Source: Caldilineaceae bacterium (lineage in GTDB: Bacteria; Chloroflexota; Anaerolineae; Caldilineales; Caldilineaceae). Taken from it: a stretch of 64,000 nt of DNA. Where the stretch lies: the NCBI GenBank assembly GCA_022842065.1, contig JALHQH010000006.1, positions 325,475 to 389,474 on the forward strand. Reading direction: 5' to 3'. The translations under genes and the position numbers were made by a program. Below, one piece after another: positions 32,753-40,029 of the stretch. Position 1 is the first letter of the stretch, and every line of letters starts with the position of its first letter. Under the pieces are notes generated by a model. That model searched no databases and had not been told where the DNA came from. It was given only the letters and a program-made list of their open reading frames with translations.

Positions 32753-33724
32753 ATGACCCAATACATCCTACGCCGTCTCTTCCTAACCATTCCCATTTTG
32801 CTGGGGATTACCCTCATCGACTTTGCGCTGATCAACCTCGCGCCGGGTGACCCGATCGATGCGATGATCGATCCGACGATGGCGGTCGGGGTTGCCATGC
32901 AAGAGGAATTGCGTGAAAAGATGGGGCTGAACCAGCCGCTTCCTGTGCGCTACGGCATCTGGCTGCGCGAGATGGTGACCGGCAACATGGGCTATTCCTA
33001 TGTCAAGAATGTGCCGGTGGCCGAGCGCATTAAAGATCGGCTAGGGCCTACACTGCTCTTGACCGCGAGCGCGCTACTCTTTTCGGTCCTGGTCGGCATT
33101 CCACTGGGTATTCTCTCCGCCTTACGTCAATATTCGTGGCTCGACTATCTGCTCACCTTCTTTGCCTTTGCTGGCATCTCCATGCCCAGCTTCTTTCTTG
33201 CCTTGGGCGGGATCTATCTCTTTGCGCTCAAACTTGACCTGCTGCCCCCCTTTGGCATGGTCAGTCTGCGCACCGAATTGCCCTATGCCGTCGACGTGCT
33301 CTATCATCTGATTCTGCCGGCGACGATCTTGGGCTTGGCCAGCACTGGCTCGCTCATGCGGTTTGCGCGGACCAGTCTGCTGGAGGTGGTGGGGATGGAG
33401 TACATTACGACGGCGCGGGCCAAGGGCTTAAAAGAGCGCATCATCGTCACTGGCCATGCCTTGCGCAACGCGCTCATTCCGCTGATCACGGTCTTGGGCC
33501 TGCGGATCCCTGGCCTCTTTGGCGGTTCGGTGATTATCGAGTCGGTCTTTAGTTGGCCGGGCATTGGCCTATTAGCGATTGAATCGATTACAGATCGGGA
33601 TTATCCCCAGATTATGGGGCTGCTCTTTGTCTCGGCGATCATCATCCTCGCCGCCAACTTAATTACCGACATACTCTATGCTTACGCGGATCCGCGCATT
33701 CGCTACGAGGAGACGCCCTCATGA
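32753..33724 (+). CDS. ABC transporter permease, DppB/OppB type
   Basis: A 323-residue membrane subunit of a peptide-type importer. It starts M-T-Q-Y-I-L-R-R-L-F-L-T-I-P, has the N-L-A-P-G-D-P motif after the first helix, and the coupling loop Y-I-T-T-A-R-A-K-G-L-K-E with H-A-L-R-N-A-L-I-P. The C-terminal helices include S-V-F-S-W-P-G-I-G-L-L. The start overlaps nothing, but the stop overlaps the next permease start by four bases (ATGA), so the pair is translationally coupled. The upstream SBP is the likely partner. Confidence 0.92.
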   Translation: MTQYILRRLFLTIPILLGITLIDFALINLAPGDPIDAMIDPTMAVGVAMQEELREKMGLNQPLPVRYGIWLREMVTGNMGYSYVKNVPVAERIKDRLGPTLLLTASALLFSVLVGIPLGILSALRQYSWLDYLLTFFAFAGISMPSFFLALGGIYLFALKLDLLPPFGMVSLRTELPYAVDVLYHLILPATILGLASTGSLMRFARTSLLEVVGMEYITTARAKGLKERIIVTGHALRNALIPLITVLGLRIPGLFGGSVIIESVFSWPGIGLLAIESITDRDYPQIMGLLFVSAIIILAANLITDILYAYADPRIRYEETPS

Positions 33725-34599
33725 GTGCCACACCGGCTGAACAGTTTTTACCCCGTGCCCGCGGGTCACGTTTTTGGCAACGCTTTCGCCGCCATCGTCT
33801 GGCTGTGGTAGGCATGTTTTTTATGTGCATCCTGGTGGTGCTCGCGCTCTTTGCGCCACTACTGGCCACCCACGATCCCTATGAACTTGACATGCGCGCC
33901 ACCAAAACGCCGCCCAATGCCGAGTATCTACTGGGGACCGATACCGCCGGGCGCGATATGTGGACGCGCCTGATCTATGCTGGGCGCATCTCACTCTCGG
34001 TCGGCGTGGTCTCCGTCTCGATCTACATCACGATTGGGACAATCTTGGGCGCCTTAGCCGCCTATTATGGGGGTTGGGTCGATTCGCTGATCATGCGTTT
34101 TACCGACACGGTCATGAGCTTTCCTGATCTGATCATTATCATTACCGTGGTCGCCTTTATTGGCCCGAGTATTTACAACGTGATGCTGGCGATTGGGCTG
34201 CTGGGCTGGCCTGGGACCTGTCGCCTGGTGCGCGGCCAGGTGTTAGCCCTGCGCGAGATCGAGTTCATCGAGGCTGCGCACAGCACCGGTCTGCCCGCCA
34301 TCCGCATCTTGGTGCGCCACATCTTACCCAATGTGGTGCCCTATCTGATCGTCGTGGCGACGCTTGGCATGGCCGGCGCGATCCTCACCGAAGCCGGGCT
34401 GAGCTTTCTCGGCCTGGGCGTGCAGCCGCCGACGCCCAGTTGGGGCAATATGCTCCACAGCGCGCAGCGCCTCACCCTGCTAGAACAATTCCCCCACCTC
34501 TGGCTGCCACCAGGACTGATGATCGCGATTACCGTGCTCAGCATCAACTTTATCGGCGACGCCCTGCGCGATGCGTTGGACCCGCGGTTGACGTTGTAA
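33721..34599 (+). CDS. ABC transporter permease, DppC/OppC type
   Basis: A 292-residue second permease subunit. Hallmarks are the N-terminal R-H-R-L-A-V-V-G-M-F-F helix, the periplasmic Y-L-L-G-T-D-T-A-G-R-D-M-W-T-R segment, the coupling loop E-A-A-H-S-T-G-L-P-A-I-R-I-L-V-R-H-I-L-P-N and the end motif L-G-L-G-V-Q-P-P-T-P-S-W-G. Its start codon overlaps the stop of the preceding permease. No ABC ATPase genes follow: a repeat element and an aminotransferase come next, so ATPases must be supplied from elsewhere in the genome. Confidence 0.92.
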   Translation: MSATPAEQFLPRARGSRFWQRFRRHRLAVVGMFFMCILVVLALFAPLLATHDPYELDMRATKTPPNAEYLLGTDTAGRDMWTRLIYAGRISLSVGVVSVSIYITIGTILGALAAYYGGWVDSLIMRFTDTVMSFPDLIIIITVVAFIGPSIYNVMLAIGLLGWPGTCRLVRGQVLALREIEFIEAAHSTGLPAIRILVRHILPNVVPYLIVVATLGMAGAILTEAGLSFLGLGVQPPTPSWGNMLHSAQRLTLLEQFPHLWLPPGLMIAITVLSINFIGDALRDALDPRLTL

Positions 34600-34604
34600 T
34601 TCTG

Positions 34605-34740
34605 GGGTAGATCGGTAAATCAGTAAATCGGTAGATCGGTACATCGGTATACAGATATATACGAATCCTCTACTTATCTACCGATTTACTGATCTACCGA
34701 TTTACTTATCTACCGATCTACCTGTTTACCTATCTACCCA
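34605..34740. repeat. GTAGATCG/GTAAATCG tandem palindromic element
   Basis: The left part has tandem 8-9-base units (GGTAGATC, GGTAAATCA), the right part their complements (GATCTACC, GATTTACC). It ends three bases before the aminotransferase ATG, leaving no Shine-Dalgarno sequence there. Confidence 0.85.
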
Positions 34741-34743
34741 CCT

Positions 34744-36048
34744 ATGACCAAACACGAAACGCTCTACCAACAGGCCAAACAGTTCCTCCCTGGCGGTGTC
34801 TCCGCCTCTTTTCGGGTGAATAAGGCGACGGGCCGGCCGCTCTATCTAAGCCACGGCGATGGTGCGCGCATCTATGATGTCGATGGCCGCGAGTATATCG
34901 ACATGTGTGTGTCGCATGGGGCGTCGCTGTTGGGCCACAACCACCCGGCAATCAAGGCCGCTTATCAACAGGCGCTCGATCTGGGCATTATCTGTTCCTA
35001 TGAGACCGAACACCAGAGCGCGCTGGCGCGGCGGGTTACTGAATTGGTGCCCTGTGCCGAGATGGTGCGTTTTGCCGGCTCGGGCACGGAAACGGTAATG
35101 CATGGTTTACGTCTGGCGCGTACGGCAACTGGACGCGAGAAGATCATCAAGTTTGAAGGCCACTTTCACGGCTACTCTGATGCCCTCAATTATAGTGTTT
35201 CGCCTGCTGTGGCCACAGCAGGGCCGGCAGCAACACCCCTTGCCCAACCCGAATCAGCAGGTATGCCCACGAGTGATCGCGACAACCTGATCATGGTGCC
35301 CTTCAATGATGTCGCCGCCTTAGAAACCGCGTTTGCCCACCACGGGACCACCGTCGCCGCGCTGTTGATGGAGCCAATCAACTATGACCAGGGCTGTATC
35401 ACGCCCCTCCCCGGCTTTGTCCAGCGCTGTCGCGAACTGTGTGATCAATATGGCGCGTTGCTCTTTTTTGATGAAGTGCTGACCGCTTTTCGCATGGCAC
35501 TCGGCGGCGCGCAAGAATATCTAGGCGTGACGCCCGATCTCTGTGTGCTGGGCAAAGCCTTTGGCGGTGGCGCGCCGATCAGCGCATTGGCCGGCAAACG
35601 GGGGGTAATGGAACAATTGCGCCCCCTCGGCAACAGCGAGATGAGCGGCACTTATCTGGCCCATCTAACGACCGTGCTGCCGGCCTTGGCCGCGCTCAAC
35701 GAGTATGCCAAGCCCCATTTCTATGCGAATCTGGATGCGGTGGGTGAACGCTTTTATGGCGGCTTTCAGGAAATTATCGACCGCAGTGGCGTGCCCCTAC
35801 GCATCCAACATCTCGGCCCACGTTTTGGCATGTACTTCGGCGTTACCACCCCGGTGACCAACTATCGGGAGGCGGCCCAGAAGAATAGGCAGTTGGAATA
35901 TACCTTTATCGCCGGCTGTGTGGCACGCGGGGTTTACTTCCACGCTTCGCCCCATCACGGTTTCTCCGCCGCACATACCGATGCCGATATGGATCGGGTG
36001 TTGGAGGTGGCGGAAGCGGCCTTAAACGATGTGAAGGAAATTTTATGA
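34744..36048 (+). CDS. Class III aminotransferase / glutamate-1-semialdehyde aminomutase-like
   Basis: A 434-residue PLP enzyme of the class III (ornithine/GSA) aminotransferase family. The opening F-L-P-G-G-V-S-A-S-F-R is typical of GSA aminomutase-like proteins. PLP-site residues are E-T-V-M-H-G-L-R-L-A-R, F-D-E-V-L-T-A-F-R (Asp binding the pyridine nitrogen) and Schiff-base K271 in V-L-G-K-A-F-G-G-G. Because it lies in a catabolic block rather than with heme genes, it more likely transfers an amino group to or from a sugar- or peptide-derived compound than makes aminolevulinate. The start codon follows a tandem repeat with no visible ribosome site. Its stop overlaps the next gene. Confidence 0.87.
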   Translation: MTKHETLYQQAKQFLPGGVSASFRVNKATGRPLYLSHGDGARIYDVDGREYIDMCVSHGASLLGHNHPAIKAAYQQALDLGIICSYETEHQSALARRVTELVPCAEMVRFAGSGTETVMHGLRLARTATGREKIIKFEGHFHGYSDALNYSVSPAVATAGPAATPLAQPESAGMPTSDRDNLIMVPFNDVAALETAFAHHGTTVAALLMEPINYDQGCITPLPGFVQRCRELCDQYGALLFFDEVLTAFRMALGGAQEYLGVTPDLCVLGKAFGGGAPISALAGKRGVMEQLRPLGNSEMSGTYLAHLTTVLPALAALNEYAKPHFYANLDAVGERFYGGFQEIIDRSGVPLRIQHLGPRFGMYFGVTTPVTNYREAAQKNRQLEYTFIAGCVARGVYFHASPHHGFSAAHTDADMDRVLEVAEAALNDVKEIL

Positions 36049-37064
36049 TGCGGATTGGATTGATTGGGTGTGGTGACATGGGCGGCACCCACCGCGCCGC
36101 GATGCAACGGCTACAAGGCCGCGCCACGTTCACCGCGGCGGTCGATTTGGACCTGGCGCGGGCCGAGCAGACGGCGGCGATCCTCGGCTGCGAGGTGGCG
36201 GCGACCGACTATCGCCAGGTTTATGATCGGATTGACGCGGCGATCATTGCGGTGCCGCACAACCTGCACCACCCGATTGGGCTAGATCTCTTACAGGCGG
36301 GCAAACACCTGTTGATGGAGAAACCGCTGGCGATCAGCGAAAGCGAATGTCTGGATCTGATTGCTGCCGCCGAAAAGGCCCAACGGACGTTGATGGTGGC
36401 CTATTGTATGCGCTTTCACCCGATTGTGGTGGAGATGGAACGGCTGCTCAAAGCGAAAACCTACGGCGAGCTCTTTCAGCTCTCGATCTGGACCGAGCAA
36501 CATACGCAGCGTGAACCAGGTAGTTGGATCCATAGGGTCGCTACGCTGGGCGGCGGGCAACTTTTTAGCCACGGCTGTCACTACATTGATATTCTGCTCG
36601 CTTGGTTGGGCGAACCGGTGGCGGGCAGCCATTTGGGCACGAACTTTGGGACGCCTTGGATGGAAGCCGAGGGTACTTCCAATGCCACGATCAAGTTTGC
36701 CAATGGCGCGCTGGGTTATCACTTTGGCACGTGGGGGGCCAAAGGCAGCCGCTTACGCTATGCCATTCACGCCCATTGTACCGAAGCGATGTTGGAAGGC
36801 CAGGTGAGCGACGGCAAATTATTCGTCCAGCGCGGGGCCAGGGAAGGCGAAAAGAGTCAGGAAGAATTACTCTTCACCGCCGAACCAGGCAAACATGTGG
36901 AGAACGAACTGGCCCACTTTGTCGATTGTGTTGAAAATGGCCAGCGGCCCTTGACTGACGGCAGCCGCAGCCTGCAAAGTTTACGGGTCATCTGGAAGCT
37001 GTACGAGGCGGAGGAAGCGGGGGTGGTCGCCGATCTGCGTGGCTTGGGCATTCCTGATCTGTGA
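36045..37064 (+). CDS. Gfo/Idh/MocA family oxidoreductase
   Basis: A 339-residue NAD(P)-dependent oxidoreductase. The Rossmann motif I-G-L-I-G-C-G-D-M-G is at the N-terminus; the E-K-P-L-A-I motif lies near residue 93; and G-G-G-Q-L-F-S-H-G-C-H-Y-I-D (about 170-183) supplies the expected His/Asp of the active site. The first ATG overlaps the aminotransferase stop (ATGATG), so the genes are coupled; the second ATG three bases on is an equally good start. Position in the aminotransferase-dehydrogenase-dehydrogenase run suggests stepwise oxidation of a polyol or amino sugar. Confidence 0.88.
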   Translation: MMRIGLIGCGDMGGTHRAAMQRLQGRATFTAAVDLDLARAEQTAAILGCEVAATDYRQVYDRIDAAIIAVPHNLHHPIGLDLLQAGKHLLMEKPLAISESECLDLIAAAEKAQRTLMVAYCMRFHPIVVEMERLLKAKTYGELFQLSIWTEQHTQREPGSWIHRVATLGGGQLFSHGCHYIDILLAWLGEPVAGSHLGTNFGTPWMEAEGTSNATIKFANGALGYHFGTWGAKGSRLRYAIHAHCTEAMLEGQVSDGKLFVQRGAREGEKSQEELLFTAEPGKHVENELAHFVDCVENGQRPLTDGSRSLQSLRVIWKLYEAEEAGVVADLRGLGIPDL

Positions 37065-37161
37065 ATGGTAAATGGTGAATTGTAAATGGTAAATGATACG
37101 CTGCCGGGCGACCTGTTTCGTAGATCACAAACATTGAGCGCGCCTTAAACGGAGGAGAGCG

Positions 37162-38151
37162 TTGGTAAAAGCAGCAACCATGTTCCAGGTCGCCAAACCA
37201 GCCGGCTTTGGCAATGTCATCCTGGAAGAAGTGCCCATTCCCACCTGTGGACCACGCGATGTGCTGGTCAAAAACAAGGTCAGCCTGATCAGCCGTGGCT
37301 CGGAGATTCTACGCCGCTATATGCACGAAGAAGCGATCGATCCGGCAATGATGGGCTACTCAGTTGGCGGGGTGGTTGCGGCAGTGGGAGACGAAGCGGC
37401 AGCGCGCTTCCAGCCGGGGGACCGGGTTGCCGTGGTCGCGCCCCATGCGCAATATGTGTTACAAGATATCGACGCCATGGAGGGCACCCGCATCTGGCCC
37501 ATTCCGGACGATCTCTCTTTTGAACAGGCTGCCTTTCTGCCCCTTGCGCTGGGCGGGGTGATGTGGGCCGCAGCACCAGGAATTCGTGCCACCGATACGG
37601 TCGTGATCCTCGGGCAGGGATTGGTCGGCAACTTGGTGATGCAGGCCGTGCGCCAACTGCGCCCGGCGCGCGTGATCACGGTGGATACGATCGCGGCGCG
37701 CTGTCACCTGTCACAAACGCTGGGCGCGGATATCGTGATCAACGGCAGTGAAACCGATCCTGTGCCAGTGGTAAATGAACTGACCAATGGCACAGGCGCG
37801 GCGGTGGTGATCGACTGTGTCGGCGGCAAACCGGGGTTGACCTCTTTTAGCCAAGCACAGGAGATGGTGTGTGATGGCGGGACGCTACACCTGATTGGGC
37901 TCTATCACGGCGCGCCGCTACCGCTCGATGCCAGCAAAATTCAGCGCAAACGGTTGATCGGCGGTTACTATGACACTCCCTCCCGCGCAGAGATGCTGCC
38001 GCCGACGATTGACCTGTTGCGGACAGGTGCCATCCAAATTGAAGGGCTGATCAGCCACCGTTTACCTTATACACAAGCCAAAGCCGCCTATGACCTGCTC
38101 TATGCGCAACTGAGCGAGGCGATGGGTGTCCTCTTACGATGGGATGATTAG
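37162..38151 (+). CDS. Zinc-type alcohol dehydrogenase-like protein (MDR family)
   Basis: A 329-residue medium-chain dehydrogenase that lacks the catalytic-zinc Cys: the segment where G-x-C-x-S-D normally lies reads S-L-I-S-R-G-S-E, a feature of the bi-domain or threonine-dehydrogenase-like group that often sits with Gfo/Idh proteins. The structural Cys4 lobe is also absent, so it may be zinc-free. The cofactor motif is V-I-L-G-Q-G-L-V-G. The start is an unusual TTG preceded by GGAGG at six bases; no ATG gives a fuller protein. It ends directly against the next gene (stop TAG, then ATG), so it is co-transcribed with both flanking Gfo/Idh genes. Confidence 0.85.
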   Translation: MVKAATMFQVAKPAGFGNVILEEVPIPTCGPRDVLVKNKVSLISRGSEILRRYMHEEAIDPAMMGYSVGGVVAAVGDEAAARFQPGDRVAVVAPHAQYVLQDIDAMEGTRIWPIPDDLSFEQAAFLPLALGGVMWAAAPGIRATDTVVILGQGLVGNLVMQAVRQLRPARVITVDTIAARCHLSQTLGADIVINGSETDPVPVVNELTNGTGAAVVIDCVGGKPGLTSFSQAQEMVCDGGTLHLIGLYHGAPLPLDASKIQRKRLIGGYYDTPSRAEMLPPTIDLLRTGAIQIEGLISHRLPYTQAKAAYDLLYAQLSEAMGVLLRWDD

Positions 38152-39246
38152 ATGACAACCAACCAAACAACCTACCGCGCCGCGCTGATCGGCACCGGCC
38201 GCATTGGCCACAGCTATGATGAGGAAATTGTCGTTCATCAGTTCCCGGCCTATTATCAGGGTGATAACCGCCACAGTGGCCTTTATGTCACGTTACCCGT
38301 CAATCATGCCGCCGCGTACCAAAGCGTGCCCAACTTTACTTTGGTCGCTGCGGCCAATCGGGGCGTGGAAAAGCTCAAAATTTTTGGGGAACAACGCGGC
38401 GTCCAGGCGCTTTATACGGACTTCCGCCAACTGCTGCGTGACGAACAGCCCGACGTCGTCTCCGTCTGCACCCAATCGCCGGAAAAAGCCGAAATTACGA
38501 TTGCGGCGGCGGAAGCAGGCGTCAAGGCGATTGTGCTGGAAAAGGCATTCGCCACCAGCATGGCCGAAGCCGACACCATGATCGCGGCCTGTGCCGCGCA
38601 CAATGTTCTGTTGGTGGTCAACCATCCCTACCGCTTTAGCCCGTTGGTGCGCCGGGCCAAAACGTTGGTTGAGCAAGGGGCGATTGGCGAGCTGACCTCT
38701 GTCACCGTACATGCCGGCGGCGGCATGCTCCACGTGGGCACCCACACCTTTGACCTGATGCGCTATTTTGCCGGCGATGCGGTCGAACTTTATGCGCAAG
38801 TCCCTCATTATGCCCCGGCGCAAGATCTGCCGGCGGATGGCATGGTCACCTTTGCCAATGGGGTCACCGGGCTCTTTACGCACAGCCACCGCGAGGCGCA
38901 GAGCATCGAGATCCGCGGGCAGCGCGGTCACCTCACCCTCTCCTCGCTTGTGGGCGATGGCTGGCTCTACCAAGTCGAGCCGACCCTGCCGCCGGCGGTT
39001 AAGCGCCAATATCCGGAACGGCTAACCGCGCAACCGATTGTCAGTGACGCCCACACTCTGAGCATGACCCAACGACTTTTGTACGAACTCGCGCACACGC
39101 TGCGGACTGGGGCACCCTTTATTTCCACCGGCCGTGATGGGGCCGTGGCGTTGGAACTGGGGCTGGCTTGCTTTGCATCTCACCTTGCCGGTGGTACCGT
39201 GAGGCTGCCATTGGTCGATCGAACGCTGCGGATACCCAATCGCTGA
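38152..39246 (+). CDS. Gfo/Idh/MocA family oxidoreductase
   Basis: A 364-residue dehydrogenase whose layout matches the product at 29501: A-L-I-G-T-G-R-I-G-H-S-Y-D at the N-terminus, V-V-S-V-C-T-Q-S near residue 103, L-E-K-A-F-A (Lys of the E-K-P motif, with Ala for Pro), and G-G-G-M-L-H-V-G-T-H-T-F-D (His and Asp of the active site). It starts immediately after the preceding stop. With the alcohol dehydrogenase it forms a two-gene unit that may oxidise and reduce the same intermediate, as in scyllo-inositol or keto-sugar pathways. The substrate is unknown. Confidence 0.88.
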   Translation: MTTNQTTYRAALIGTGRIGHSYDEEIVVHQFPAYYQGDNRHSGLYVTLPVNHAAAYQSVPNFTLVAAANRGVEKLKIFGEQRGVQALYTDFRQLLRDEQPDVVSVCTQSPEKAEITIAAAEAGVKAIVLEKAFATSMAEADTMIAACAAHNVLLVVNHPYRFSPLVRRAKTLVEQGAIGELTSVTVHAGGGMLHVGTHTFDLMRYFAGDAVELYAQVPHYAPAQDLPADGMVTFANGVTGLFTHSHREAQSIEIRGQRGHLTLSSLVGDGWLYQVEPTLPPAVKRQYPERLTAQPIVSDAHTLSMTQRLLYELAHTLRTGAPFISTGRDGAVALELGLACFASHLAGGTVRLPLVDRTLRIPNR

Positions 39247-39272
39247 GGGAATCTACCGTTCTGAAAATAAGC

Positions 39273-39340
39273 CTACCGCGAAGGTCGCAAAGAGCGCGAA
39301 GAAAAGCTTTTCTTCGCGCTCTTTGCGACCTTCGCGGTAG
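39273..39340. repeat. Perfect 68-bp palindrome (34-bp arms, no loop)
   Basis: CTACCGCGAAGGTCGCAAAG... continues to a centre at AAAAG/CTTTT and mirrors exactly. It is followed by AAAATTTTTC. It could act as a cruciform or as a terminator for the preceding operon. Confidence 0.85.
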
Positions 39341-39381
39341 AAAATTTTTCATCGTTATTAGTGTCGGAGACATATGACCTG

Positions 39382-39855
39382 ATGAACATTCGTCTTTTTA
39401 AAGAGGCTGATCGCGAACCGATCAAAACCATCACCGCCATCTGTTTTGAAGGGGTGGGCATTGATTACAACATTGAGCAGCGCTATGGCCTGATCAACGA
39501 CCAGGATTGGCGGGCGCGCAAAGTACGCCACATTGACGCCGATATCGCGGCCAACGCCGCCGGCATCTTTGTCGCCGAGGAAGCGGGAGAGGTGGTCGGC
39601 TACGTCACCACGCGCATTGACCACGAGAGCAAAATCGGCAGCATTCCCAACTTGGGGGTCTTGCCCGCTTATCGCGGCCACGGGCTAGGGCGCACCCTGC
39701 TTGAGACGGCGCAAGCCTACGCCAAGGAGCAGGGCATGCACTATCTGCGCATCGAAACGTTAGACCAAAACCCGATTGGGCAACATCTCTACCCCAGCTG
39801 TGGTTTCGAGGCAATTGCGCGGCAGATTCATTACATTATGCCGTTAGGCGGTTAA
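39382..39855 (+). CDS. GNAT family N-acetyltransferase
   Basis: A 157-residue Gcn5-related acetyltransferase. Motif A, which binds acetyl-CoA, reads L-P-A-Y-R-G-H-G-L-G-R-T-L-L; a preceding strand has V-G-Y-V-T-T-R. The C-terminal L-Y-P-S-C-G-F-E motif is the usual Y-x-x-x-G-F. The layout resembles RimI-type protein acetylases or small-molecule acetylases. Two starts are possible: ATG at 39382 (chosen; M-N-I-R-L-F is a typical opening) or GTG at 39361. No strong ribosome site precedes either. It lies alone between a palindrome and the convergent lantibiotic exporter. Confidence 0.82.
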   Translation: MNIRLFKEADREPIKTITAICFEGVGIDYNIEQRYGLINDQDWRARKVRHIDADIAANAAGIFVAEEAGEVVGYVTTRIDHESKIGSIPNLGVLPAYRGHGLGRTLLETAQAYAKEQGMHYLRIETLDQNPIGQHLYPSCGFEAIARQIHYIMPLGG

Positions 39856-39915
39856 TTTACGGTGGGGATCCCGCCTCGCCGTAAACGCGCCCAGTGGGCA
39901 CCCGGGCTACCCAAC

Positions 39916-39960
39916 AACGCCAGGTAAACCCAGCTCCTTTAGCCGGGTTTACCCGGCGTT
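39916..39960. repeat. AACGCC-GGTAAACCC palindromic repeat
   Basis: Arms 39916-39935 and 39941-39960 are inverted with two mismatches. They are flanked by GGGCTA and TAGCCC units like those around the elements at 55811, 61637 and 62343. It lies between convergent genes. Confidence 0.65.
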
Positions 39961-40029
39961 GCGCTCTAGCCCTGCGGCTTTAGCCCAGGGCGGGCGTATT
40001 AACCCCATGACTTCCCATTGCGCCTTAAT

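Noticed and set aside
34744..36048. hemL for heme biosynthesis
   Set aside because: No other heme genes nearby; the context is a catabolic block and many GSA-like aminotransferases have other roles.
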